Below, one piece after another: positions 10,540 to 20,724 of a DNA stretch of 64,000 nt (positions are counted from its first letter, which is position 1; every line of letters begins with the position of its first letter). The DNA lies in contig NC_056526.1 in assembly GCF_019175285.1 (NCBI RefSeq), positions 120,836,599-120,900,598 of the forward strand. The letters are read 5' to 3'. The notes under the pieces were generated by a model. It saw only the letters and a list, made by a program, of their open reading frames with translations. It had not been told where the DNA came from and ran no database searches. The translations under genes were made by a program, and so were the position numbers. The stretch comes from Sceloporus undulatus (taxonomy: Eukaryota; Chordata; Lepidosauria; Squamata; Phrynosomatidae).

Positions 10540-10738
10540 CAGTGGTTCCCAACCTTCCTAATGCTGCGACCCTTCAACACAGTTCCTCATGTTGTGGTGA
10601 CCCAAACCCATGAAATTTTTTTTGTTGCTACTTCATAACTGTAATTAAATAGGTGTTTTCCAGTGGTCTTAGGCGACCCCCCATGAAAGGGTCATTCGAC
10701 CCCCAAAGGGGTCCCGACCCACAGGCTGGAAGCCACTG
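10540..10738. mobile_element. SPIN/OposCharlie-like hAT MITE, 199 bp
   Basis: Termini CAGTGGTTCCCAACCTTCC and (reverse strand) CAGTGGCTTCCAGCCTGTGG; on the reverse strand it contains GGGGTCGCCTAAGACCACTG and TTTGGGGGTCGAATGACCC. These are the hallmark sequences of the SPIN/URR1/OposCharlie group of hAT elements. Flanks CTATAGGA (10532-10539) and CTATACGA (10739-10746) agree at 7 of 8 positions, as expected for an 8-bp hAT target duplication. It has no transposase. Confidence 0.85.
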
Positions 10739-10741
10739 CTA

Positions 10742-11600
10742 TACGAGTTTATCACATGGGGTAAAATGGGAGTTTAAGCAATGACTGACCTGTGAAAATC
10801 ATGCAACTTAAAATGACATTAATGGAAGTGCCATTATCCCATGAAGAACCAGGGAATAACCAGGCAAGAAACAGCAAAATGTCATTCATGGGGGAAATTC
10901 AGTGAATTAGTTACTGTTGTTTCTTGCCTGGTTATTCGTGGGATAATGACACTTTAATCACATGGGATGGCTCCCATTCAGAAACCTGATTTAAAGTGAA
11001 AAAACCCACAAAAATGTTTTTCACACGACGTTTGGGGTTAACCTGAATAGAAATTAGAAATAACCCTCAAAAGCTGTCAGTTTTTCAGATGATGTTTGCA
11101 TCAATGAGAAATATCTGAATACAAAGTTGAGAAAACCTGTTCCTTTTTATTTTTGGAAACTTCCTGAAAGTAAAAATGAGGGTGTTTCATCAACTTTGCA
11201 TTTGGATTAATGCCGAGTTATTTCTCATTGATGCCAACGTGTCTGAAAAACAACCTGCAGCCTGGGGAAGAAGCCAGTGTGACTCTGAAAGCTTGCAACA
11301 TGTAATTGTGTATTTTGGTTGATCCAATAAAGGTATCATTGTTTGGATGTTATTGGATTTGCTATATGGCCAACACAGCTACCTCTAGATATTTCAAAGC
11401 TCTGGAGTTTATCACACGGGGAAATTGGAAGTAGAAACAGTGATTAACCCGCAATTGTCTGAACGGTTTTTACACAATGGACTTTAACACCCATAGACAA
11501 ATTGGAGGCAACTTGGTTAAATCCCATGCAGAAACAGGATTTTAACATCCACAAAAACCCCACTTTTGCAGGTTGTTTTTCAGACATCTTTGCATCAATG
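10742..11600. repeat. Cluster of TTTATCACATGGG-ended MITEs and an AATAAAGGTATCA repeat
   Basis: GAGTTTATCACATGGG at 10745 and GAGTTTATCACACGGGG at 11408 begin copies of a foldback element whose best copy is at 14895-15178. Between them, 11262-11380 carries the AAAGCTTGCAAC…AATAAAGGTATCA repeat. No gene. Confidence 0.55.
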
Positions 11601-11639
11601 AGAAATAATGTGACATTAACCCAAATGCAAAGTTTTTCA

Positions 11640-11775
11640 GACGCCTAGGATTAACATCTTCGATGTCTTCCTCCTCTTTGCCTGAGGAAGAAGCCAGTGC
11701 GACTCTGAAAGCTTGTGACATGTCATTATGCATTTTGGTTAGTCCAACAAAGGTATCAATGTTTGGATGTCATCC
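11640..11775 (+). repeat. AAAGCTTG…CAACAAAGGTATCA repeat copy
   Basis: CCTGAGGAAGAAGCCAGTGC, then CTCTGAAAGCTTGTGACATG and GCATTTTGGTTAGTCC, followed by AACAAAGGTATCAATG. Second copy of the repeat at 11262-11380 in the same orientation. Confidence 0.65.
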
Positions 11776-12320
11776 TGAGCTTTTTGAGCTTGTGTTGCAC
11801 TAAGGCCCAGACTTTGGTCCTCCGTGTGTTGTGGACATAGGCTCCTATGTAGATAGAGAACACACTGAATTTCTCAAGAAGTCATCATGTTTTGCACCAA
11901 CTCCCCAACAGCCAGGAACTCTGGAAGATGAAGAAGAAGCCCAAAACATCTGGAGGAGCAAAGCTTGGGAAGGAGGGCTGCCATGGGTGTCTTTGGTTGG
12001 AAGACCCTGCATCCTGGGTACCTTGTCCTCCTTTGCTGGGGCCTTAACTGTCTGGTTAGTTCTTTTATTTCAGCTCATTTTAATTCTGGAGCAAGTCAAG
12101 GGGAGTGTGTGCAAATCTCAGGAGAGCACAGCACTGGATTTCGGCAGGCTGTGTCCTTGGCTTTGCTGTTTTACTTGATTCACATATTGGTATAACAAAA
12201 ATGTGCGCCATCCTACAAGTCTGGCAAGGAAGCAGCCAATTTGCAGAGTGAAATCACAGGAACATTTTGATGTGGTTCCTGGCATATACTATAGATACTA
12301 GATGGTAGTAAAATGGAGCA
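11776..12320. other. Intergenic sequence, nothing recognised
   Basis: Two overlapping short ORFs in different frames have no recognisable domain, no start context and no splice structure. I see no gene here. Confidence 0.6.
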
Positions 12321-12490
12321 CACTCCCTTGGAGTGTGGTGGTGTCTCCTTTATTTGGATGTCTTTAAACAGAGGCTAGGGGGCCATCTCTTGGAGGTGTT
12401 TTGATTGAGTTTCCTACATGGCAAAATGGGGTTGGACTGGATGGCCCCTTGGAGGGGGGTCTCTTCCAAGTTAGGATTCTATGAGAAGAA
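12320..12490 (+). repeat. CR1 LINE 3' end
   Basis: TTTAAACAGAGGCTAGGGGG, GTTTCCTACATGGCAAAATG and GGGTTGGACTGGATGG, ending CAAGTTAGGATTCTATGA, the ATTCTATG terminus of CR1. Confidence 0.85.
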
Positions 12491-12589
12491 GCAAAGAAAA
12501 CTCTTTTGTGTGGGAGAACTTCCTAAGGAAGTGTGCTGGGTCACATCCATGATGCATTTACCAACTTACAAAGTGCATTTATTGCCCTT

Positions 12590-12787
12590 GTAATGGAATT
12601 TCCAGACAGTAAGGGCTGTTTGACAGTGGAACACACTCCTTCCTCGGGGAGTGGTGGAGTCTTCCTCCTTGGAGGTCTTTAAACAGAGGCTGGATGACCA
12701 TGTGTCAGTGGGGATGCTTTGATTGAGAGTTCCTGCATGGCAGAACAGGGTTGGACTGGAGGACAATTGGGGTCTCTATGATTCTAA
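12590..12787 (+). repeat. CR1 LINE 3' end
   Basis: GACAGTAAGGGCTGTTTGAC, TGGAGGTCTTTAAACAGAGG and GGTCTCTATGATTCTAAG, the same 3' segment as the copy at 12320-12490. It lies about 200 bp upstream of the ZAR1 promoter-like motifs. Confidence 0.85.
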
Positions 12788-12971
12788 GACCAAATGGCAT
12801 GCAAATAGAAAGAAGACATGCAGGGGAAAAAACAAAACAAAAACCCTATCTATCTGAGGAGAGGGGAGAGAGAATGCAATGATTTTCCATGAGAAGGCCA
12901 CTGGGAGCCAAGGCTGGAGGCTAGTGCTCACAGCTGCTCTGAGTCTAGCAAGGTGATCCTCCCAGGAGCCC

Positions 12972-12977
12972 CACCTG
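12972..12977 (+). promoter_or_regulatory. E-box CACCTG upstream of ZAR1
   Basis: CACCTG 12 bp before a TATA-like TTTAAATA and 63 bp before the ATG. FIGLA-type bHLH factors that drive oocyte genes bind CANNTG. The link is inferred from spacing and the known oocyte expression of ZAR1. Confidence 0.45.
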
Positions 12978-12988
12978 TGCCTTGGCCT

Positions 12989-12996
12989 TTTAAATA
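12989..12996 (+). promoter_or_regulatory. TATA-like box of ZAR1 (TTTAAATA)
   Basis: TTTAAATA 44 bp upstream of the ATG at 13040 would give a 5' UTR of only about 15-20 nt. It sits between an E-box and a CT-rich stretch. It may be the core promoter; a more distal start is possible. Confidence 0.45.
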
Positions 12997-13039
12997 AGCC
13001 CTCCTTCTCTTCTTTCTCTTGCTCCTGCATCCTCCCAGG

Positions 13040-13714
13040 ATGGCTGCCTTGCTGGAGGAGGCCATGGAGAGCTACCAATACCAGCCCCCCTACAACCCCT
13101 ACCGCTATTACCCCAAAGGAAGCAAAGGGGGCCCTTGGAGGCAGCGCAGTGGCTGCAGCAGTGGCTACTTCTCCAACTATGGAGACAGTGCTGCATGTGC
13201 AGCTGCTGCAGCAGAGTACTTGGAGGGCTTCCAGCGGGCGCAGCTGAAGGCCCTCTTGGCCCAGGTCAACCCAGCCTTGACCCCCAGGCTGCGCAGGGCC
13301 AACACCAAGGAGGTGGGCATCCAGGTCAACCCCAGGAAGGATGTGGCTGTTCAGTGCTCCCTGGGACCCAGGCCCCTGCTCCTCCTCCGCAGGAGAGGGG
13401 CCCCTACTGCTGCCCAGCAAGAGCAGGGCCAAGGGCAAGGGTCAGGCTTCCCCATCCGCTTCCCCAGAACCCTGGCCCTCTACTCTCCAGTGGCCTCCAG
13501 ACGCCTCACTGCCTTCCTCCAAGAAGAGGAGAAGGAGAAGAAGGAGGAGAAGGAGCCCCCCAAGGAAGGGGCCCCAGAAGAGGGACCCTCCAGGGAAGGG
13601 GAGAGTGGGTCAGAGGCCCCCAAAGAGAAAGAGAAACAGAAGGAGGAGGAGGAGGAGAAGGAAGAAGAAGAGGAGGCCCAGGTTGCTCAGAGCAAGACCA
13701 GGGTCCGCTTCCAG
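13040..13714 (+). CDS. ZAR1: ZAR1 exon 1
   Basis: 675 nt, 225 codons. It starts [20 protein letters not shown] with ATG in CAGGATGG; no in-frame ATG is present within the preceding CT-rich stretch. It holds a Tyr/Pro-rich start, [19 protein letters not shown], the VNPRKD…QCSLG motif and a long acidic/basic low-complexity linker ([27 protein letters not shown]). The donor is CAG/GTGAGT. Confidence 0.93.
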
Positions 13715-16700
13715 GTGAGTGGCTCTCTGAAAAAGGAGCTGGAGGAATAGGAGGTCTTTCAGATCGTTCCAGTCAAGTCCTGAATAGATTGCATAGGTAG
13801 ACTGATGCTAACACAATGAATTTCAACAGGGAGTAAACGTAAAGTGGAAAAATGAAAGGCGTAAATATAACATGGGGGGACACACCTGGCTGAGTGTGAA
13901 AGGGATCTAGAGGAGTCCCAGTAGACCACAAGTTGGACATTTATTTATTTATTTTGAGTGTTTCTACCTCGCCCTTCAGCCCTAAAGGCTCTCAGAATGC
14001 CTTACAGTTGTTGTTATCATTATTATTATTATTGATGTTGTTTTTAATTAGATGGTTCTTTGCCCTCAGCCTTACAATCTAAAAAAAGACATGACACAAA
14101 AGGAGAAGGAATGGTGGTGGGGAAGGGGATCAGGTCCAACAATGCTTTTCTCCCTCTGAGGCCTGAACCATGGCAGATGGACTGGAGGGAGGGCTCTGCT
14201 TCTTAACTGAGGCCAGCCCCAATGGAGCTGGGCTTGCACTTCTCCCTCTGGATAGCATGCAAGGGACATGAGTCAACAGTGTGATGCGGCAGCTAAAAAG
14301 GCCAATGCAATTTTAGGCTCGCCTCCATAGAAGTATAGTGTCTAGATCAAGAGAAGTAATAGTGCCACTCTGTTCTGCTTTGGTCAGGCCCCACCTGGAA
14401 TATTGTGTCCAGTTCTGGGCACCACAATTCAAAAAGGATGTTGAGAAGAAACGAGCATGTCCAAAGGAGGGCAACTAAAATAGTGAGGGGTCTGGAAACC
14501 ATGCCCTATAAGGAACGACTTAGGGAGCTGGGGATATTTAGCTTCGAGAAGAGAAAGTTAAGAGGTGATATGATAGCCCTGTTTAAATATTTGAGGGGAT
14601 GTCATATTGAGGAAGGAGCAAGCTTGTTTTCTGCTGCTCCAGAGAACAGGACCCAAAACAGTGGATTCAAACAGCAGGAAAAGAGATTCCAGCTCAACAT
14701 TACTGTCAGGAATCTCCTGACAGTCAGGGCCGTTTGACACTGGAACACACTCCCTCGGAGTGTAGTGGAGTCTCCTTCCTTAGAGGTCTTTAAACAGAGG
14801 CTGGATGGCCATCTGTTGGGGATGCTTTGATTGAGATTTCCTGCATGGCAGAATGGGGTTGGACTGCATGGCCCTTGGGGTCTCTTCCAACTCTCTGGAG
14901 TTCATCACATGGGAGAAATCCTGTGCAGAAATGGGGGTTTAACGCAGAAAAAACCCCTGAAAAGCAGGTTGATTTTCACACAATATCATTGTTAAAGTGG
15001 TGTTAACCAAAACGGCAAGTAGACAGAAAGTAGACAAAAGTTGCTTTTTTTTTACTTTCAGAAAAATCCATTCAGGTTAACACAACAACGTGTGTGAAAA
15101 TCAACCCACTTTTGCTGGTTTTTTCCAGCTTTTAAATCCTGTTTTTGCATGGGATTTCCCCCATGTGATAAACTCCTATGATTCTATGAGGAGATGCTGC
15201 ATCTGCACTGGGGAAATAACCAAGGTTGACACTAGTTTAAATGCCCTGGCTCAAGGCTATGGGATCCTGGGAGTTGGAGTTTGCTGTGGCACCAAACGCA
15301 GAGATTTCTAAACTTTTGGTCTTCCCCGATGTTTTGGACTTCAACTCCCAGAAGTCCTGGCCAGCTACTTGGTCCACAGTCAGGAATTGTGGGGTCTGAA
15401 GCCCAAGAATCGTATTGTATGTCATGCAGGAGACAAACACATGCATCTTTTTCTTCTGCTTGGCAGATTTGTTTAATAATGTGATAAGGCTCCAAAACAT
15501 CTGGCGGACTGAAATTTGGAAGCCACTTGCACCTTCTGACAGAGAAGATGAAATATCTCTCAATAACTATAATTCCCAGGATTCCACAGCATTCATCCAT
15601 GGCAGTTTAAAGTGCTATCAAATGGCATTATTTCTGTAGTGCAGATGCGTCCTCTAACTCAGTACTCCCTCACTTCTAGTACACTACTATTCTGTGGTCG
15701 TCTCCAGCATTTTAATTTTGTCAAAGAATTATGAATACGGTTTCCTTTGCAAGAGTTATTCATTTGCAGTATCAAATCAGATGCTAAGTCCCACTGAATT
15801 CCATAGCCTTGAGCCGCGGCAGTTAAAGTGGTGTCAAAGGGATTATTTCTGCAGTGCAGAGGCAGCCCCAGGTTCTTGCTTTCTAAGGAGAACTCTGTTT
15901 TTCAGTTCTTCTTCAGAAGCAGGATAGATTTTGAAGGAAGGGCACACATCTTGAGGATCCTAATAGGAGAGAGTTCCCAAAATGCAGGTGGTACTCAGTC
16001 CCTTTGCTTACCCCAAAGCATGGGCCTCAACAGACCTGTAGGTTGCAATAGGACACTTTTGCATCTGGTCCTGACAGGAAAGGCCAAATGAAGTATGGTG
16101 TAAGCACAGGAACTGTAGATGCCTTGCTTGATTCCTGGGTTTTACAAACCTTTAGGTTAAGTCCTGTAGTTGTTAAGCCATGTGTCTGAGCACATAATGA
16201 TGAGTATGGGTCCTCAGAAGAATAGCTCCTCAGCTCTAGGTGTTTATCTCATGCTCCCTTAGCATACCTCTAGCACAAGGAATTGGAGTAGGGCCTCAGA
16301 AGTGGTATTGTGGGCTTTCCAGAAGTTTGTATGGTGGGTTGAGTGTCGATTGCCCACTTGGCCATGAAACCCATTGGGTGACCTTGGGCAAGTCACATTT
16401 TCTCAGCCTCAGGGGAAAGCAATGGCAAATCTCCTCTGAACAAATCTTGCCAAGAAAACCTCATGATAGATTTGCCTTAGGGCCACCATGCGAGAAACGG
16501 CTTGAAGGCACACAACAACAAAAACAACCAACTCCAGGCCCCTTGAGCCACATCTAGAACTGAACCCAGGAACCAAGTGATAGCCAATGCAGATGGTATG
16601 AAATTGGAGCTATATGACTGGCTCTTGTGGCTTTAGTCAGCCACCTGGCAGCCATATAGTATGCAAAGTACAGGTGATCCGGGCATTTCAGACAGCCTCA

Positions 16701-18760
16701 TTTAAAGTTCATAACATAAGTGACCCAGGAAACTGAGTCACTTAAGGACTGAGGATTTGGGTGATAACTCAGACTGGAGTATAGCAAGTTTCTTTTCTCC
16801 AAGCCTTCTGGGAAGTTACGCTGCTGCCAAAGCAAATGCAAACCATTGCTTACATTGGTTCTTGCCTTCCTGTTTGTGCTGTCTAGTTCCTTGAGCAGAA
16901 GTATGGCTACTACCACTGCAAGGACTGCAACATCCGCTGGGAAAGTGCCTATGTGTGGTGTGTGCAGGGCACAAACAAGGTAGGTATTGTGTCACTAGGG
17001 TGGGAGTGGAGGTGAAGAGGGGTCTTCTAGTACTTCGGTAAGGTGCTGCCTTCATTCTCTTTTCCTCTCCACAGGTTTACTTTAGGCAGTTCTGTCGAAC
17101 TTGCCAGAAATCCTACAATCCCTACCGCGTGGAGGATATTACCTGCCAAGTAAGCAATGACTGCTAGGAGGCCAACTAAGGTAGGGGGTGGGAAGGAGGT
17201 AGATGGGGACCTACTGGTAGATCTCAGGATGACCTGCAGCAGTAGATCTGTTTCAGACTCCAGCTTTTAACAAGAATCTTCCTCCAGTCTCTCTTTCCTT
17301 TCCCGAAGGATGCTTGAAGGAAAACAGGACTAGTCATTGTTAGAGGCACATGTATGCTTGAGTGCCTGTCTCTCTTTTGGCTGTAGGGGGTTAATCTCTA
17401 CCCTTTTCTGTCCTGTCACTCTTATACAGTGTGCGCCTTCCTTCTCCTGGCCTTCGTTTCCTACCGCAAAAAGCAAACATTGATTTTGCCATTTTATGTA
17501 AGGGACACTATGCCACTGTATTTAATGGGACTTGAGCAAGTTTAATCTACATTGGTGACTTGATGTAGGTCATTGAAAGTGGGTACTTCACCAGATTTAT
17601 CAGACTGATATGCCTGCCTTTATACCAGGCTGCAGTATACATCTTAGTTGACCTTTTGATTAGTCCATTGTTAGACATCTTGTACATTTTTGCTTTTTGA
17701 TTTTTACTTCTAACCCAATCTATACATATAGTGGAATGAGATGGCAGAAAAGATTCCTACTTCAGATGGGGAATGCCACTTCGGGATGTTGGCTCATTTA
17801 AATCAGCTGATGCTCGTAGGTAGTCTAGCCCCATATTTTCTATTTGCTAGGTTTTTAAAACTAAAATTGTACTCTAATTTTAGTCTGCCCCACCGTATTA
17901 TCCTTCTGCTTGTCTAGTCCTAGATATAAGGTTCAGATACACCCCCCCTCCCAATAGGTCACTGTTGGCCGTTCTGTTTCTGTAGAAAGAGAGAAATTGT
18001 CACGTAATCATCAACCGAGATAATTCAGTAATGGTGGTACTGTATTTATACTGTAAATATTACTGTTTTAGCAAAACAGGTCACGTATAGCTGGCATCCT
18101 ATTAGTGACATATAAAGGTACAAGTTGCATTATGCATGTGGGAGATATAGATATAATGAACATATCCAGCTGATGGTGACATAAGAGGAGTTGCACATTT
18201 GGGACCATTGCATATGAGGTAGTTCATAAAAGTATGCAGATTAAAGTATGCATTGCCTTTACATACTGCCTGTGCACATTGTGTACTGCAGCTGCACACC
18301 AGTTTGTCAGCCATAGGCCTTGATTATTTGTCTCTAAAAGTTGTGCTGTGCTGTTACTCAGTTATAGGGGTTGCATAATGTAATTCCACTGATGGATATT
18401 TACACTGTATTGAAACAGTGTAGGATCTCACTAAATAATAAATGTTGAAGTTGTTCCAGAATAGAAAACTCATAAACCAGACTGCAGCAAAAACTACCAG
18501 TGTGAAATTCTGTCCCTAGTTCCATGCTCATTCTTGAAGGAACTATGTCTGTGGAATTTACCCCCAAACAGTGATTTTCAATTTTCCTGACTGCTTTTTT
18601 TCTGTGTCAATTTCAGAGTTGCAAGCAGACAAGGTGTACCTGTCCTGTGAAATTGCGCCATGTAGATCCCAAGCGACCCCATCGCCAGGATCTTTGTGGG
18701 AGATGCAAAGGCAAACGTCTTTCATGTGACAGTACATTTAGTTTCAAATATATTATTTGA
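13040..18760 (+). CDS. ZAR1: ZAR1, zygote arrest protein 1 (4 exons, complete)
   Basis: Coding exons 13040-13714, 16887-16979, 17075-17149 and 18617-18760, all phase 0 and GT-AG, give 328 aa. ZAR1 is a maternal oocyte RNA-binding protein that represses and stores maternal mRNA and organises mitochondria-associated RNP domains. Seen here: the N-terminal block with [19 protein letters not shown] conserved in ZAR1, a Glu/Lys-rich linker (about residues 155-220), and the C-terminal zinc domain with [31 protein letters not shown] and [18 protein letters not shown], ending [12 protein letters not shown]. Cysteine pairs are intact. Human ZAR1 is about 424 aa; the shorter lizard form differs mainly in the disordered first exon. 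Identity over the paralogue ZAR1L is supported by neighbours SLC10A4 and FRYL. Confidence 0.97.
13940..14040. repeat. L2-like LINE tail / AT-rich end in ZAR1 intron 1
   Basis: TTTATTTATTTATTTTGAGTG then CTACCTCGCCCTTCAGCCCT and (TTA)n: reads as an inverted L2-type 3' end. Low copy quality. Confidence 0.4.
14275..15192 (+). repeat. CR1 LINE 3' portion, split by a MITE
   Basis: Encodes [62 protein letters not shown] and [13 protein letters not shown], the C-terminal part of CR1 ORF2, with frame breaks. Its 3' UTR runs to GGTCTCTTCCAACTCT at 14894 and resumes as ATGATTCTATGA at 15179; the MITE at 14895-15178 sits between. Confidence 0.88.
14895..15178. mobile_element. MITE with GGAGTTCATCACATGGG termini inside a CR1 tail
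   Basis: Left end GGAGTTCATCACATGGGAG, right end CCCATGTGATAAACTCC; inner inverted blocks GATTTTCACACAA and GTGTGAAAATCAACC. 284 bp, no ORF. Its position inside the otherwise continuous CR1 3' end shows it is the younger insertion. Confidence 0.75.
15190..15655. mobile_element. GCTGCATC-ended MITE containing a second hAT-like MITE
   Basis: Outer ends GCTGCATCTGCACTGGGGAA (15194) and ATTTCTGTAGTGCAGATGCG (about 15631-15650), with the family's inner GGGATCCTGGGAGTTGGAG and TCCCAGGATTCCACAGCATT. Between 15303 and 15520 lies CTAAACTTTTGGTCTTCC…TTGGAAGCCACTT, a copy of the element at 19730-19865. Confidence 0.65.
15810..15875. repeat. Partial GCTGCATC-family MITE arm
   Basis: GCCGCGGCAGTTAAAGTGG then TTATTTCTGCAGTGCAGAGG, one arm of the family seen complete at 52064-52274. 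Confidence 0.6.
16331..16529 (+). repeat. Sauria-type SINE
   Basis: CCATTGGGTGACCTTGGGCA, CTCAGCCTCAGGGGAAAGC, CTTGCCAAGAAAACCTCATG and the (ACA)n end CGGCTTGAAGGCACACAACA. Good-quality copy in ZAR1 intron 1. Confidence 0.88.
16887..16979 (+). CDS. ZAR1: ZAR1 exon 2
   Basis: 93 nt encoding [18 protein letters not shown] and [13 protein letters not shown], the start of the ZAR zinc domain; the first CxxC (CKDC) is intact. Acceptor GTCTAG, donor AAG/GTAGGT. Confidence 0.97.
17075..17149 (+). CDS. ZAR1: ZAR1 exon 3
   Basis: 75 nt encoding [19 protein letters not shown] then EDITCQ. Acceptor CCACAG, donor CAA/GTAAGC. The intron before it is only 95 bp. Confidence 0.97.
17150..18616. other. ZAR1 intron 3
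   Basis: No exon or complete mobile element. 17480-17545 (ATTTTGCCATTTTATGTAAG then ATTTAATGGGACTTGAGCA) is a fragment of the Tigger-like MITE at 29590 and 45000. Confidence 0.7.
18617..18760 (+). CDS. ZAR1: ZAR1 exon 4 (terminal)
   Basis: 144 nt encoding [18 protein letters not shown] and the conserved end STFSFKYII, stop TGA 18758-18760. All zinc-ligand cysteines of the C-terminal block (CTC, CGRC) are present. Confidence 0.97.
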   Translation, partial: SCKQTRCTCPVKLRHVDPKRPHRQDLCGRCKGKRLSCDSTFSFKYII

Positions 18761-19370
18761 GCAAGATAACAGCAAAATAATTTTTGGCACGAAGTTGCAA
18801 TTTCAGAGTTTTTTTGGAGCAGGCTGTGGCAATAGAAAGCCTGCCAGTAGACATGTGGTAAAAGCAAAATCACAATGCAACCTAATGTCTACCTTACTTG
18901 TTATAACAATATTAAAGGGAGGGAATCTACTTGCATTCTGTGACAAAAGGAGATTTTATTTTGGTCTGGAATGAGTAATTGGGAAGCAAGTTGACTTTAA
19001 TATACCTTTTTTTTTTTGTGGGGACGAAAATGAGGCTTATTTAAAATCACCCTCACAACCGAGATGGGACAGATTTTGTTTCTAACAAAGTTTCTTGCTT
19101 GTTAGGAAAAGCTGCTATGTTTGCACCCTGTGGGATTTAAAAACGAGGAACAGAATTGTACATGAAAGCTTCACATTGCCAATTGTTCAGTGACAGGCAG
19201 GTGAAATTAGGGGAGCAGTTTCATTTGTCAAAATACTAAGATTCAAAAACAATCACAAAAGTGTTACAGAAGCAAAGAAGCGGCCACATGTTGCCTAATC
19301 CTAGAAGCTGTATGGCAGAGCCGTACTGCCTTCTTAAGACTTTTCCAGCTGTTGCGCATACCTAATGTTC

Positions 19371-19376
19371 AATAAA
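19371..19376 (+). promoter_or_regulatory. Candidate ZAR1 poly(A) signal AATAAA
   Basis: First AATAAA after the ZAR1 stop, 611 nt downstream. ATTAAA at 18911 is an earlier alternative and AATAAA at 19620 a later one. Confidence 0.4.
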
Positions 19377-19729
19377 ACATGACAGAGTATCCAGGATCCA
19401 ATGTGTATGCATAACCTTGGGAACTGGGTAGATTTAATGGGTGTTACCTTGAAAGCATGCTTGTTTAAAGATGGTTTTGGTGAGTGTTCAGGGTGAATCT
19501 TACTCCTGAGTATCATCCAGTTCTGAGATGTTGAGATTTCTTTTGTCTTAAACCAAGAAGAAAAATGTTATGTGTCTGAATATGCTTTATCAGTTTCTGG
19601 AAAAATTAGCTTTATGTATAAATAAAGTGATTGTGCCCATTCCTTATGACTTGTACCTGCTTTGTTTAAATTATCTGTTTAAGATGATTCACATTTTAAA
19701 TCCAAACAGCCCATTTCAATTACTTAAAG

Positions 19730-19865
19730 CAATGATTCCCAAACTTTGGTCCTCCAGATGTTATGGACTTCAACTCCCAGAGGTCCTAGCCAACTTGGCC
19801 AATGGTTAGGAGTTTTGGGAGATGATGTCCAGAACATTTGGAAGACCCAAGTTTGGAAACCACTG
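19730..19865. mobile_element. hAT-type palindromic MITE, 136 bp
   Basis: Left end CAATGATTCCCAAACTTTGG, right end CCCAAGTTTGGAAACCACTG, with inner arms CTTCAACTCCCAGAGGTCC and TTTTGGGAGATGATGTCC. Flanks ACTTAAAG (19722-19729) and ATTTAAAG (19866-19873) match at 7 of 8, an 8-bp hAT-style duplication. Confidence 0.75.
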
Positions 19866-20724
19866 ATTTAAAGTTTCTGACGTGATTATGTTGGTTATCT
19901 TAACAGTGTTTCCACTGGGTGGGATAAGTGGAGAAACAGACCACTCTGAGTTTTTCATACAGGTGGAAAATGAAAGTTGGCTACACATTTCTAGATAAAA
20001 ATCTAACTACCCCATGGCCAGCACAAGGCGATCAATTGAACATGTTAAGTAACATGTCCAATAACTGGTAAAGCGGGGTTCCACTATCTGACAAATTCTT
20101 GCTGACCTATATGACATGCATAGCCTACAACTAAATGACCATGCTTCATTCATGTGAGTTGCAGGATTTTCCCTTTGTGGTGGGGAGTGTTGGGAAATAT
20201 GCAAGGCCATCTTGATTTTTTGTTGTTGTTGTACACTTAATTTGACTTGCTTTTTATTATCTTCTGCTTCGACCAAGAGATTTCTGAAAATATCAGATAC
20301 TATCAATAGATTGTACAAGACACAGTGGACAAAGTTAAGGTATTAACCTTATCCAGGGCTGGCAATACAGAGTTTGCAGGCTACATGCATAATTTTATAG
20401 TACTATCAATGTAGATGCAATACCTCACTAGTCAAACCTGCATCTTTAGTAATAGATGGAGCTGATCTGGAACTAAGCATGGAGGAAACCATATGGGAAG
20501 GAAAGTTTTCAGTTATAGAACTGTTGAAGTTCAGGTCCTTAAACCACACTTATTTAAATCTTACAATGCAATAAGATGTGTGTGTGTGTAAAATTCTGTA
20601 TACCTTCCAGCAGGAAAATATATGCAAGACCTTTTTGCAGAAAGTATGTGGTAGGTACAATAATAGCATGGAAATGATATTTTTAATTTCCACCCCACCC
20701 AGCACATCCTCTTGAGAAAACAGA

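Noticed and set aside
12776-13438. Minus-strand ORF (220 aa) over ZAR1 exon 1
   Set aside because: Antisense shadow of a coding exon; no domain or conserved motif.
13135-13800. Second and third plus-frame ORFs over ZAR1 exon 1
   Set aside because: Result of GC-rich and purine-repeat codons; they do not connect to the zinc-domain exons.
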